Numbered from the stretch's first letter, positions 15,488 to 26,222 are shown. The stretch is 64,000 nt of DNA from Paucibacter sp963740455 (GCA_963740455.1 CAVUEF010000012.1:186001-250000), one strand, 5' to 3'. Translations and numbers: made by a program. The notes: generated by a model not told the origin, from the sequence alone.

Positions 15488-16864
15488 TCAGCGCGCGAAG
15501 CGCGCTTCCAGATAAGCCAGCAGCGTGCGTATCGTCTGCGCCTCGCCGCCGATCGGCCGGCCGGGACGCGCCACATCGTTCCACGCAAACAGGTCGATGT
15601 GCAGCCAGTCCTGCTGCTCGGGCACGAAGTATTCGAGGAAGAGCGCTGCGTTGATCGCGCCGGCCAGCGCATTGCGGCCGGTGTTGACGATGTCGCCGAT
15701 GCTCGATGCGATGCCTTCCTGATACGGCGCCCACAGCGGCATATGCCAGAGCGGGTCATCGAGCTTCAAGCCCAGATCCACCAGTGCGCGCGCCGTATCG
15801 ACGTGCCTGGCGAACAGCGCCGGCAACTGCGCGCCCAAGGCCACGCGGGCGGCACCGGTCAAGGTGGCCAGGTCGATGATGAGTTCGGGCTTTCCTTCAG
15901 CAGCGTAGGCCAAGGCATCGCTGAGTACCACGCGCCCTTCGGCATCGGTGTTGCCGATCTCGATGTGCAGGCCCTTGCGGGTCTTGATCACATCGCCGGG
16001 ACGGTAGGCATTGCCGGCCACGGCGTTCTCGACGGCCGGGATCAGGAGCTGCAAACGCACCGGCAGCTTGAACGCCATGATGAGCGTGGCCAGGCCCAGG
16101 GCATTGGCGGCGCCGCCCATGTCCTTCTTCATCTGCCGCATGCCGTCGGCGCTCTTCAGATCCAGCCCGCCCGAGTCGAAACAGACGCCCTTGCCGACCA
16201 GGCTGATGAGCGGGTCGCCCGCCTTGCCCCAGTTCAGTTCGATCAGGCGCGGCGCGCGCGTGGCGGCCCGCCCCACGGCGTGGATGGCCGGAAAATTCTG
16301 CTGCAACAGGGCGTCGCCGACCACCTGTTTGAACTTGGCACCATGCTGCTTGGCGACCAGCGCGACGGCCTTGGCAAGTTCCAGCGGGCCCATGTGTTCG
16401 GCCGGCGTGTTGACCAGGTCGCGCGTAGCGCAGATCGCGGTGGCCAAGGCCACACCGCGCTGCGCCTGCTGGCTCGATGCCAGCTGCAATTGCGCGCTGG
16501 CGCGTTGGCGCGGCTTGTACAAATCGAACTGATAGCTGCCCAGCTCCCACGCCATGGCAGCCAGCTCGGGGTCGAGCTGCAAGCCCTCGGACGACAGCTT
16601 GTAGCTGCCTTCGGGCAGCGTGGCGGGCAGGCTCGCCAGCGCAAACGGATGCGCGTCGTGGGCAACGCCGGCCAGCACTGCGGCCAGGCGGCCATCGGCG
16701 CCGGGCAGCAGGGCATGGGTGTCGGGCGCGCCCTTGAAACCCAGCGCAGCCAGCCAGTTGCGGGTCGGTTTGGGCAGTCGGGCGGCCAGCGCCGCAAAGC
16801 CGGCGCGGTCCACCAAGCTGATGGGAATGGTGGCCGCGGCGGGCTTCTTGAGCAGAACAGTCAT
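15488..16864 (-). CDS. M17 family leucyl aminopeptidase
   Basis: 458 aa. The C-terminal catalytic domain has the M17 metal ligands and active site: VGKGVCFDSGGLDLKS, MKKDMGGAA and the signature NTDAEGRVVLSDAL. It binds two metals and removes N-terminal residues from peptides. The N-terminal domain is short and less typical, as in the betaproteobacterial PepB-like subgroup. The ATG at 16864 has GGAC/GGAGG-like bases (TCAAGGACCCTCC) upstream. It lies 82 bases after the thioredoxin-like gene on the same strand. Confidence 0.93.
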   Translation of the reverse strand: MTVLLKKPAAATIPISLVDRAGFAALAARLPKPTRNWLAALGFKGAPDTHALLPGADGRLAAVLAGVAHDAHPFALASLPATLPEGSYKLSSEGLQLDPELAAMAWELGSYQFDLYKPRQRASAQLQLASSQQAQRGVALATAICATRDLVNTPAEHMGPLELAKAVALVAKQHGAKFKQVVGDALLQQNFPAIHAVGRAATRAPRLIELNWGKAGDPLISLVGKGVCFDSGGLDLKSADGMRQMKKDMGGAANALGLATLIMAFKLPVRLQLLIPAVENAVAGNAYRPGDVIKTRKGLHIEIGNTDAEGRVVLSDALAYAAEGKPELIIDLATLTGAARVALGAQLPALFARHVDTARALVDLGLKLDDPLWHMPLWAPYQEGIASSIGDIVNTGRNALAGAINAALFLEYFVPEQQDWLHIDLFAWNDVARPGRPIGGEAQTIRTLLAYLEARFAR

Positions 16865-16946
16865 GGAGGGTCCTTGAGAGCGATGAGGGATGGGCGCGCG
16901 CCCGTCATTTTGCTCCGCGTGCCAGCTTCGCCCTGGCCGCAGCAGC

Positions 16947-17291
16947 TCAATCGGCTTGGCACAAGCGCTGCCACAAGGTCTGCGTCTGTGCGTCTTGCAC
17001 CGCCACTGCGGCACTCACGCGCAGCGCTCTGAGCAGGCGCGCCAAGGTTTCGGGCTGGGGCGTCAGCGGGCCGGCAAAACGCAGCGTCGGGCCCTGCCCG
17101 ATCAACAGCGCCGGGAATGTCTCGACGTCGAAGTCGCCGATCAGCTCGCTCTGATCCTCGATGTCGATCCAAGTGAAGCGCGCGTCGGCGAACTCAAGCG
17201 CCAGCGCATCGAACACGGGCCGGTACTCGTCGCAGGTGCGGCACCAGGCGGCGCACAGGCACACCACAAGCCAGGAGTTTTCTGGGCTCAA
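16947..17291 (-). CDS. Thioredoxin-like protein
   Basis: 114 aa thioredoxin fold. The active-site region reads AAWCRTCDEY, a WCxxC motif with RT between the cysteines, and the cis-Pro is in VETFPALLI. No signal peptide, so cytoplasmic. It starts 9 bases after the SUMF1-type lipoprotein gene, suggesting co-transcription. It probably acts as a disulfide reductase or peroxidase partner; no specific substrate can be named. Confidence 0.85.
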   Translation of the reverse strand: MSPENSWLVVCLCAAWCRTCDEYRPVFDALALEFADARFTWIDIEDQSELIGDFDVETFPALLIGQGPTLRFAGPLTPQPETLARLLRALRVSAAVAVQDAQTQTLWQRLCQAD

Positions 17292-17300
17292 GGGCAGCTT

Positions 17301-18293
17301 TCAGTCGGCCTCGCGCAGCAGCCGCATGCCCACCAAGGTGTAGCGCGTGGACATGGTGTTCCAGTTGCGGTACGAGGCGCGCGCATAAAACGCCCAGGTA
17401 TGCCAAGAGCCGCCACGGCGCACGCGCACCTCACCATCGGGGGGACCTTTCGGATCATCGACCGGCGAGCGGGCGTAATAGTCTTCGCCATACCAGTCGG
17501 CGACCCATTCCCAGGCGTTGCCATGCATGTCGTACAGACCCCAGGCATTCGGCGCGAAGCTGCCGACCGGCGCGGTGAAGGCAAAACCGTCGGCGCCCTT
17601 CAGCGCAAATGCCTGCCACTTGGGCCAGTTCTTGGCCGAGTCGGCGTCGAACACATTGGCCACACCCAGCAGCGATTTCGGGTCATCGCCGCTGGAGTAG
17701 CGCGTGCGGCTGCCAGCGCGGGCCGCATATTCCCACTCGGCCTCGGTGGGCAAGCGGTAGGTCTTGCCCTCGCTCTTGCTGAGCCATTGCGCCATCGCCA
17801 CGGCGTCGTTCCAGGTCACATTCAGCACCGGATGCGCGTCGCTCTGGGGAAACCCGGGGTTTTGCCAGGAATATCGGGGGTCGCGGCCCTCGAAGGCGTC
17901 GCCACGCCGGGTCGCGGCCGGATCGTACTTCGGGTTGTAGCCATAGCCGCCCGTGCCATCGGCAATCGATTCCGGCACATAGCCCGATGCCGCCAGAAAG
18001 CGCCGGAACTGACCCACCGTGACCTCGAACTGCCCGAGGTAGAAGGGGCGCGTGATGCGCACCCGGTGCACCGGTGCCTCGTCGGCCAGCAGCTCGAAAC
18101 GCTTGACATCGTATTGTGGATAGGCCTGTGCCAATTGCGCCGGGCTTGCGTCGCTGCCCATCAAGAACTCGCCGGCCGGTATGCGCACAAACCTCATGCC
18201 CAGCGAGTTCTCGAGGGTCACGCCAGTTGCCGTCGCGGCGCAGCCGACGAGCAGCAGCGCCATCAACAGGGTCAGTGAAATACGTGCATACAT
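17301..18293 (-). CDS. SUMF1/FGE-domain lipoprotein
   Basis: 330 aa with a lipobox (LLVGCAA, Cys about residue 18) and a full formylglycine-generating-enzyme-like fold: GMRFVRIPAGEFLMGS at the N-terminus, RLPTEAEWEYAARAG centrally, GLYDMHGNAWEWVADWY and VRRGGSWHT near the end. Apart from the lipobox Cys there is no cysteine, so the catalytic pair of true FGE is absent; sulfatase activation is unlikely. Related proteins serve as NirV, EgtB-like or binding modules. The ATG at 18293 follows GAGG; a TTG one codon earlier is less likely. Confidence 0.88.
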   Translation of the reverse strand: MYARISLTLLMALLLVGCAATATGVTLENSLGMRFVRIPAGEFLMGSDASPAQLAQAYPQYDVKRFELLADEAPVHRVRITRPFYLGQFEVTVGQFRRFLAASGYVPESIADGTGGYGYNPKYDPAATRRGDAFEGRDPRYSWQNPGFPQSDAHPVLNVTWNDAVAMAQWLSKSEGKTYRLPTEAEWEYAARAGSRTRYSSGDDPKSLLGVANVFDADSAKNWPKWQAFALKGADGFAFTAPVGSFAPNAWGLYDMHGNAWEWVADWYGEDYYARSPVDDPKGPPDGEVRVRRGGSWHTWAFYARASYRNWNTMSTRYTLVGMRLLREAD

Positions 18294-18466
18294 CAAGAAT
18301 TCCTCAGTAGACAGCCGGGCGGCTCGCTGCTTGACGCCCGGGCAAGTGCCGGTCCGGTGGCTGGCTCAAAGATTTGTGACTTTGTGTCAACCATTGTCAC
18401 TTGACTTGCGTTTGGGTCTGAGAAGCCCGCTCGTCAAGTGTCCGGGCTGCATCAAGAAGGCACGTC
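18294..18466. other. Intergenic region upstream of the SUMF1-type gene
   Basis: Contains the leader of the leftward lipoprotein gene and a stretch (about 18366-18415) with an unusually A/T-rich composition for the window, a likely promoter zone; no precise hexamers are called. Confidence 0.35.
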
Positions 18467-18625
18467 ATGAATCTCGCACCGCAGAGCCACCAAATCCCCG
18501 TCAAGCGCACAAACACCGAGTCTCCTCAGGAGAAAGGCCGCAAGTACGAGCCTTTCGATGGCGGCAGGGTCACCGGCGACCAGCGCAGCGTGACACGCGC
18601 CCGGCGCATGGATAGCAAGCGCTGA
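18467..18625 (+). CDS. Small basic hypothetical protein (52 aa)
   Basis: ATG at 18467 with AAGG 7-10 bases upstream, ending TGA at 18623. The peptide begins MNLAPQSHQIPVKRTN and ends RRMDSKR; it is hydrophilic and Lys/Arg-rich. Third codon positions are mostly G or C, as in real genes here. It fills an otherwise empty stretch between divergent genes. No family is recognised; a chance ORF remains possible. Confidence 0.4.
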   Translation: MNLAPQSHQIPVKRTNTESPQEKGRKYEPFDGGRVTGDQRSVTRARRMDSKR

Positions 18626-18769
18626 CCGACCTGAGGCGTCAAGGCCTCGGTACCGCAAAACAGGCTCACCTCGGTGGGCCTGAGTCATTTCAGGGGCGCT
18701 GCTGAAAGCGTCATGCCCGGCGTCCCGCATCGGTTACGCTGTGAGCCCGACAGAAAAGGATGATCTCTC

Positions 18770-19750
18770 ATGCAATATCGACGTCTGGGCCGTAGCGGCC
18801 TGCAGTTGAGCGAGTTGTCGCTCGGGTCCTGGGTGACCTATCACAACCAGGTCGACACCAAAGCGGCCACCGAAATGCTGGCCGCGGCGTTTGACGCCGG
18901 CATCAACTTCTTTGACAACGCCGAGGTCTATGCCAAGGGTCAGAGCGAAGTCGTGATGGGCGAGGCCTTCAAGGCTCTGAAATGGCCGCGGCTGAATTTC
19001 GTGGTGTCGACCAAGTTCTTCTGGGGGCTTGAGCGCGAAGGCATGGCGGTCAACCGCCGCGACACCTTGAACCGCAAGTACCTGATGCAGGCCATCGACG
19101 GCTCGCTCAAGCGCATGCAGCTCGACTTCATCGACCTGATTTATTGCCATCGCGCCGACCCGCACACACCGGTCGAAGAAACCGTGCGGGCCATGAGCGA
19201 CATCATCGACCAGGGCAAGGCCTTGTACTGGGGCACCAGCGAATGGAGCGCCGACGAAATACGCGCCGCCTACGAGGTTGCCGAGCGGCATCATCTGCAC
19301 AAGCCGGTGATGGAGCAGCCGCAATACCATCTGTTCCACCGCCAGCGCGTCGAGCAGGAATACGCGCGGCTTTACGAGGACATCGGCCTGGGTCTGACCA
19401 CCTGGAGTCCGCTGGCCTCGGGCCTGTTGACCGGCAAATACCAGGCCGGCATACCCGAGGGCAGCCGCGGCGCACTGGAGAGCATGGCCTTCTTGCGCGA
19501 CGGCCTGACCGATCCGACGAAGAATGCCGCCGTTGCGAAGCTCGCCGAAATTGCCGCCGAGCTTGGCGGCAATGTGGCGCAGCTGGCGATTGCCTGGGTC
19601 AACAAGAACCCGCGCGTCTCGACCGTGATTCTGGGCGCCAGCAAGCTCAGCCAGTTGCAGGACAACCTGGGCGCCTTGGCCATCACACCCAAGCTCACGC
19701 CCGAGGTGGTGGCACGCATCGACGCCATCGCCAAGCCGCTCGCCGTTTAA
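18770..19750 (+). CDS. Aldo/keto reductase (voltage-gated K+ channel beta-subunit type)
   Basis: 326 aa (beta/alpha)8 reductase. Catalytic tetrad regions are visible: D near FFDNAEVYAKGQSE with Tyr, Lys in VSTKFFW and His in YCHRAD. The YRRLGRSGLQLSEL start and WSPLASGLLTGKY segment place it with the Kv-beta/YghZ-like AKRs that reduce aldehydes using NADPH. It is convergent with the broken nitroreductase gene, whose end overlaps by four bases. Confidence 0.92.
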   Translation: MQYRRLGRSGLQLSELSLGSWVTYHNQVDTKAATEMLAAAFDAGINFFDNAEVYAKGQSEVVMGEAFKALKWPRLNFVVSTKFFWGLEREGMAVNRRDTLNRKYLMQAIDGSLKRMQLDFIDLIYCHRADPHTPVEETVRAMSDIIDQGKALYWGTSEWSADEIRAAYEVAERHHLHKPVMEQPQYHLFHRQRVEQEYARLYEDIGLGLTTWSPLASGLLTGKYQAGIPEGSRGALESMAFLRDGLTDPTKNAAVAKLAEIAAELGGNVAQLAIAWVNKNPRVSTVILGASKLSQLQDNLGALAITPKLTPEVVARIDAIAKPLAV

Positions 19751-20560
19751 GCCTGCGACTCGCCCGCGTCTTGCTCGAAGCCCTGGGCTTTGAGCAGGGC
19801 GCGCAGCTGCCCGGAAATCCTGCCCATCGCAATCGGGCTGTACTTCAGCTCGCTCGTATAGAACTGCGCCAAAGTCTTGATGCCATGCGCTTCGAACTGG
19901 GCCGCCATATCGGGACCCATGTCGAGATAGCGCTTCCAGCCGCTGGCTTCGCGCGCCTGGTACAGCGCCGTGATCTCCGCGTCGCTGTGCGCCCGATAGA
20001 CCTCGTCGTGCACATAGGCGCGCAGCGGCAGGCGCTCGCGCGCCGCCGGAGCCTCGTCCGGATAGCCGACCACCAGGCTGGTGACCGGAAACACGGTCTC
20101 GGGCAGCTCCAGAAATTCGGCAATCGCGGGCGCTTCGTTGAGCGTCGTGCCCATATAGCAAATCCCGAGACCGCGCGCTTCGAACGCCAGCGCAACGGTT
20201 TGCGACAGGATGATGGCGTCGAACGCTGCGACCAGGAAGCCGTGGAAGTTGTTGAAGTTGTCGCGCGCGCCGTGCATGCGCAGCCAGTGGCGCGTGCGCT
20301 GCGTGTCGGCATTGAAGGTGATGACGAGCGGCGCTTGCCGCACCATGTCCTGCCGAAGATGCAGCTCGTACAGGCGCGCGCGGCGCGCGGCATCGCGCGT
20401 CAGCACCATGCTGAAGGTGTTCAGATTGCCCGAGCTCGAGGCGCCCGCAATCGCATCAGCGCAGCACCTCTTCGATCAGCGCCGGCTCGATCGGTGTGCT
20501 CTGGTACTTGCGTATCGAGCGGTGCGCGCGCAACAGCGCGGAGAGATCGGTAGGGCTCAT
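19747..20560 (-). pseudogene. Nitroreductase-family gene with an N-terminal frameshift
   Basis: The 3' frame (19747 to about 20457) encodes the body of a nitroreductase-like flavoprotein, including LGICYMGTTLNEAPAIAEFL. The missing N-terminus lies just upstream in another frame: ATG at 20560 gives MSPTDLSALLRAHRSIRKYQ, the typical family start, then reaches TGA at 20458-20456 right where the second frame continues as DAIAGASSSGNLN. One extra base (or two missing) near 20457-20460 explains this. It may be a real recent pseudogene or a sequencing error. If intact it would be an FMN-dependent NAD(P)H nitroreductase of about 270 aa. Confidence 0.75.
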
Positions 20561-20755
20561 GGGGTATTTCCAGGGTCAGGTGTTGACGACGATGTCACGC
20601 ACGCGGCTGCTTGGACAGGCGATTCGACCAGCGGCCGGCCGCCGCAATGACGGCTCGCATGGGCACCAGTCTAGCGGCGGCGCAAGCGGTTCAAGCGTGG
20701 CTTGGGTCACCAAGTAAAATCCACGGTTTCCCCTCAACGCAAATCCGGACCTCCC

Positions 20756-22816
20756 ATGGGCAACACCGCTGTCAGTTCCACCTCCCTGATGGCCAACGCG
20801 ATTCGCGCATTGGCCATGGACGCCGTACAGCAGGCCAACTCGGGACATCCCGGCGCGCCGATGGGCATGGCCGAGATGGCCGTCGCGCTGTGGCGCCGCC
20901 ACCTCAAGCACAATCCGGCCAATCCGCAATGGGCGAATCGCGACCGCTTTGTGCTGAGCAACGGCCACGGCTCGATGCTGATCTACGCCTTGCTGCACCT
21001 GACCGGCTACGCGATGCCGATGAGTGAGCTGCGCAACTTCCGCACCCTGCACAGCAAGACGCCGGGCCACCCCGAGGCGGGGCTCACGCCCGGCGTCGAG
21101 ACCACCACCGGCCCCTTGGGCCAGGGCCTCAGCAATGCGGTGGGCATGGCGCTGGCCGAGAAGCTGCTCGCCCATGAATTCAATCGCGACGGCCACGCCA
21201 TCGTCGACCATCACACCTATGTGTTCATGGGTGACGGCTGCCTGATGGAAGGCATCAGCCACGAAGCCTGCGCCCTGGCCGGTGCGTGGAAACTGAGCAA
21301 GCTGATCGCGCTGTACGACGACAACGGCATTTCGATCGACGGCCAGGTCGCGCCCTGGTTCATCGACAACACGCCAAAGCGTTTCGAGGCCTATGGCTGG
21401 AACGTGATCGCCGATGTCGACGGCCAAGACGTGGCTGCGGTCGATGCGGCCATCGCCAAGGCCAAATCAAGCGCGACCCGGCCCACGCTGATCTGCTGCA
21501 AGACCACCATCGGCAAGGGCGCGCCGAACCGCGGCGGCACGGCCAAGGCGCATGGCGAGCCGCTCGGCGCCGACGAGATCAAGCTGACACGCGAGGCGCT
21601 GGCTTGGCCGCACGCACCGTTCGTGATTCCCGAAGAGGTCTATACGTCCTGGGATTGCCGCCACACCGGCCTGGCTGCCGAGAGCGCCTGGGTCGATGCG
21701 TTCGAAGCCTATGGCAAGGCCTATCCCGACTTGGCGCTCGAACTGAATCGCCGCATGAACGGCACACTGCCCAAGCACTTCGCCCAGGTCGCGGTCGACG
21801 CCGTGATTGCCGCGCACACTTCGGCGCAGACTGTCGCCAGCCGCAAGGCCAGCCAGATCGCGCTGGAGGCATTCACCGGCGCGCTGCCCGAACTGCTGGG
21901 CGGCAGCGCCGACCTGACCGGCTCGAATCTGACCAACACCAGCCATACGCCGGCGCTGCGCTTCGACGCCGACGGCGCCAGCAACGGTGGCCGCCACATC
22001 AACTACGGCGTGCGCGAATTCGGCATGGCCGCCATCATGAACGGCGTCGCCCTGCATGGCGGATTCATTCCCTATGGCGGCACGTTCCTGACCTTCAGCG
22101 ACTACAGCCGCAATGCCATCCGCATGGCAGCGCTGATGAAGTTGCGCGTCGTGCACGTGTTCACGCACGACTCGATCGGCCTGGGTGAAGACGGCCCGAC
22201 GCACCAGAGCATCGAGCATGCCGCCAGCCTGCGTCTGATCCCGGGGCTGGACGTCTGGCGCCCGGCCGACACGGCCGAGACAGCCGTGGCCTGGACCATG
22301 GCGATCGCCAACGCCGAGCGCCCCAGCGCGCTGCTGCTGAGCCGGCAGAACCTGCCCTATGCACCCAAGGCGGGCTCGGACGCGGCACCCGATTCGTCCG
22401 GGCTGGACGCCATCGCCAAGGGCGCTTATGTGCTGGCCGAACCCTCCGAGGTGGGGTTGGGCAAGAAGCCGAAAGCCGTCATCATCGCCACCGGCTCCGA
22501 GGTGCAGCTCGCGCTGCATGCGCAGCAGCTGTTGGCCCAAAGCGGCATTGCCGTGCGTGTCGTCTCGATGCCCAGCAACACCGTGTTCGACCGCCAGTCG
22601 GTGGACTACAAGAAAAGCGTGCTGCCGACAGGCGTGCCGCGCATCGCCGTCGAAATGGGTGTCACCGACGGTTGGTGGAAATACGGCTGCGCCGCGGTGG
22701 TCGGTATCGACCGCTACGGCGAATCGGCGCCGGCGCCGGCGCTCTTCAAACACTTCGGCTTCACGGTTGAAAATGTGGTGGACACTGTCAAGGTGGTGCT
22801 TGGCAAAAAGCGTTGA
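20756..22816 (+). CDS. tkt: Transketolase
   Basis: 686 aa thiamine-diphosphate enzyme. Motifs: SGHPGAPMGMAEM near residue 30, GPLGQGLSNAVGMALAE, the TPP-binding MGDGCLMEG region ending in a DDNGISIDG loop, and the pyrimidine-domain GLGEDGPTHQ. It interconverts pentose and triose/hexose phosphates in the pentose phosphate or Calvin pathway. The ATG at 20756 gives normal length. gap follows after 64 bases with no terminator seen, as in tkt-gap operons. Confidence 0.97.
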   Translation: MGNTAVSSTSLMANAIRALAMDAVQQANSGHPGAPMGMAEMAVALWRRHLKHNPANPQWANRDRFVLSNGHGSMLIYALLHLTGYAMPMSELRNFRTLHSKTPGHPEAGLTPGVETTTGPLGQGLSNAVGMALAEKLLAHEFNRDGHAIVDHHTYVFMGDGCLMEGISHEACALAGAWKLSKLIALYDDNGISIDGQVAPWFIDNTPKRFEAYGWNVIADVDGQDVAAVDAAIAKAKSSATRPTLICCKTTIGKGAPNRGGTAKAHGEPLGADEIKLTREALAWPHAPFVIPEEVYTSWDCRHTGLAAESAWVDAFEAYGKAYPDLALELNRRMNGTLPKHFAQVAVDAVIAAHTSAQTVASRKASQIALEAFTGALPELLGGSADLTGSNLTNTSHTPALRFDADGASNGGRHINYGVREFGMAAIMNGVALHGGFIPYGGTFLTFSDYSRNAIRMAALMKLRVVHVFTHDSIGLGEDGPTHQSIEHAASLRLIPGLDVWRPADTAETAVAWTMAIANAERPSALLLSRQNLPYAPKAGSDAAPDSSGLDAIAKGAYVLAEPSEVGLGKKPKAVIIATGSEVQLALHAQQLLAQSGIAVRVVSMPSNTVFDRQSVDYKKSVLPTGVPRIAVEMGVTDGWWKYGCAAVVGIDRYGESAPAPALFKHFGFTVENVVDTVKVVLGKKR

Positions 22817-22880
22817 TGGGTGTTGACGCGCCCGGTCTTTAGGAAACTTTAAGCTCACAGACTCAGTTCAAGGAGAATTC

Positions 22881-23879
<999 letters not shown>

Positions 23880-23901
23880 GCAAGTTTCGCAACGAGACGA
23901 G

Positions 23902-23922
23902 AAGGCCCTGCGGGGCCTTTTT
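23902..23922 (+). terminator. Rho-independent terminator after gap
   Basis: AAGGCCC-TGCG-GGGCCTT stem followed by TTTTT, 22 bases after the gap stop codon. The best terminator of the window. Confidence 0.9.
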
Positions 23923-24137
23923 GCGTTTCGGCCGCCTCGGGCCGTGAGTGCCTGGACCGGCCAATTGTTACCCGAGGTAAAGCCGCGCCAGATCGGCACA
24001 CGCCCGCTTCCAATCCAGGCCCATCTGAGGTCTGATGCGGCAGCTGATCTGCTTGTCTTGCCGCCCTTCCTGCGCCCCTGACCGGACACCATGGCCTGCG
24101 TCACCACTGAACTGAAATCGACCGAGAGCATTGCACG

Positions 24138-26222
24138 ATGAAATTCCTTCGTTCCGTATGGCTGATCACGGCGCTCGGCGTCCTGCCGGCCTTGCCCTCG
24201 GGTATCGCTGCTGCTGCGACGAACGCGGCGACCACGCCCGTGGCGGCGGCAGCAAGCGCGCGCCTGATCGTGCGGTTCAAGGCCGGCGCGGCCAGCCTGC
24301 GCGCCAAGGCCCTGTCGGCCAACGCCAGCGCCAGCGACGCGGCCAGCATCACGCAAAGCCGGGCGCAAAACCTGGGTCGCCGCATGGGCCTTGCGCTGGT
24401 GGCCGGACGCGCGCTCGACGAACGCACCCAGGTCGTCACCGCAAGCGGCCAGGACGCCCGCGCGCTGGCGCAAAGCCTGAGCCGCGACGCCGAGGTCGAA
24501 TGGGTCGCCATCGACCAGCGCCGCCAGCATTACGCCGTGCCGAGCGACCCGCGATTTCTGAGCTCGGCCGACACGGGCGTGTCGGGCGGGCCGAGCGTCG
24601 GCCAGTGGTATCTGAAAGCGCCCGACCCGGTCGGCTACTCGCCGGTACGGCCCGGCGGCAACATCGTCTCCAGCATCAACGCCGTCGGCGCCTGGGATCA
24701 CACGACCGGCAGCGCCAGCATCGTGGTGGCCGTGCTCGACACCGGCGTGCGCTATGACCACCCTGATCTGACTGACAAGCTGCTGCCCGGCTACGACATG
24801 ATCAGCCAGGCCGTGATTGCCAATGACGGCGATGCGCGCGACCCCGATGCCAGCGACCCGGGCGATTGGGTCAGCGTCCAAGACACGACCGGCGTCAATC
24901 AGGCGACCTTCGCGGGCTGCACGATCGGGGACAGCTCCTGGCACGGCACACAGACAGCGGGACTGATCGGCGCGATGAGCAACAATGGCGTTGGCATGGC
25001 CGGCGTCTCGTGGGGCTCGAAAATCCTGCCGGTGCGGGTGCTGGGCAAATGCGGCGGCTACGACTCCGACATCGTGGCCGGCATGCGGTGGGCGGCCGGG
25101 CTGAGCGTGCCCGGCGAGCCGGTCAACCCGACGCCGGCGCGGGTGTTGAACCTGAGCCTGGGCAGCAACGGCAGTTGCGACACGAATGCCAGCACCAACC
25201 CCGGAGGAGCGTCCGCTGCCGGCACCGCCACGCTGTACGTCGAGGCCATCAGGGACGTGAATGCGCAGGGCGCGGTCGTGGTGGTGGCGGCCGGCAATAC
25301 CACCGGACACGCCGTCAATCTGCCTGCCAACTGCGCCGGCGTGATTGGCGTGGTGGCGTTGCGCCACGTCGGCACCAAGGTCGGATTTTCGGATATCGGG
25401 CCCGAGATCACCATCGCAGCACCGGGCGGCAACTGCGTCAACGTCGGGCCACACGATCCTTGCCTGTACCCGATGCTCAGCACCAGCAACAGCGGTCTCA
25501 CCGGGCCCGCACTGAGCACCTATACCGATGCCTACAACTACGCGGTGGGCACCAGTTTCACGGCGCCTTTGGTCGCCGGCACCGTGGCCTTGATGCTGTC
25601 GCAACGACCAAGCTTGCTGCCCGGCGAAATCATCAAGGTGCTCAAGGGCACGGCGCGCGCCTTCCCCAGCCCGAGCACCAACACCGGCACGCCGGTCTGC
25701 ACCGTCCCTACGGCCAGCTCTGTCGACCAGCTCGAATGCCATTGCACCACCAGCACGTGCGGCGCGGGCATGCTCGACGCTTCGGCCGCCGTCGCCGCCG
25801 TGGCGGGTTTGCAGGCCCGCATCACCTCGACCCCGGCGGCGGCGCAAGTCGGCCAAGCGGTGCAACTCAGCGGCGCAGACAGCCAAACCGGCACCGGCCG
25901 GGGCATCAGCACCTATGCGTGGACGCTGGTGGACGGTGGCGGCGTCGTGAGCGGGTTCAGCTCGTCCACCAATGCCAGCACCGCCACGCTGCTGGCCAGC
26001 ACGGCGGCAGGCAGCTTCACGGTGCGCTTGACCGTGACCGACGACCTGGGCTTGAGCGCCAGCAGCGACGCCAGCATCACGGTGGTGCCGGTGTCCGCAC
26101 CCGCGCCCAGCCCGACACCCAGCGGCAGCGGTGGCGGCGCGGTCAGCCTTGCCTGGCTGCTGGGCTTGGCGCTCGCTGTGGCCGGCCTGGGGCTGGGTCG
26201 CCGCCGGTCTGCGCGGCGCTGA
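24138..26222 (+). CDS. Secreted S8 (subtilisin-like) serine protease with C-terminal sorting-type tail
   Basis: 694 aa. Signal peptide (LITALGVLPALPSGIAAAA), an N-terminal inhibitor-like propeptide (about 40-130), then the S8 domain with the triad: Asp in VVAVLDTGVRYDHPD, His in SSWHGTQTAGL, Ser in GTSFTAPLVAGT. An Ig/PKD-like domain follows (about 555-650). The C-terminus has a Ser/Pro linker, GSGGG, a hydrophobic helix and RRRSARR, the tripartite plan of GlyGly-CTERM proteins processed by rhombosortase. A cell-surface or released protease is predicted. It is monocistronic after the gap terminator. Confidence 0.92.
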   Translation: MKFLRSVWLITALGVLPALPSGIAAAATNAATTPVAAAASARLIVRFKAGAASLRAKALSANASASDAASITQSRAQNLGRRMGLALVAGRALDERTQVVTASGQDARALAQSLSRDAEVEWVAIDQRRQHYAVPSDPRFLSSADTGVSGGPSVGQWYLKAPDPVGYSPVRPGGNIVSSINAVGAWDHTTGSASIVVAVLDTGVRYDHPDLTDKLLPGYDMISQAVIANDGDARDPDASDPGDWVSVQDTTGVNQATFAGCTIGDSSWHGTQTAGLIGAMSNNGVGMAGVSWGSKILPVRVLGKCGGYDSDIVAGMRWAAGLSVPGEPVNPTPARVLNLSLGSNGSCDTNASTNPGGASAAGTATLYVEAIRDVNAQGAVVVVAAGNTTGHAVNLPANCAGVIGVVALRHVGTKVGFSDIGPEITIAAPGGNCVNVGPHDPCLYPMLSTSNSGLTGPALSTYTDAYNYAVGTSFTAPLVAGTVALMLSQRPSLLPGEIIKVLKGTARAFPSPSTNTGTPVCTVPTASSVDQLECHCTTSTCGAGMLDASAAVAAVAGLQARITSTPAAAQVGQAVQLSGADSQTGTGRGISTYAWTLVDGGGVVSGFSSSTNASTATLLASTAAGSFTVRLTVTDDLGLSASSDASITVVPVSAPAPSPTPSGSGGGAVSLAWLLGLALAVAGLGLGRRRSARR

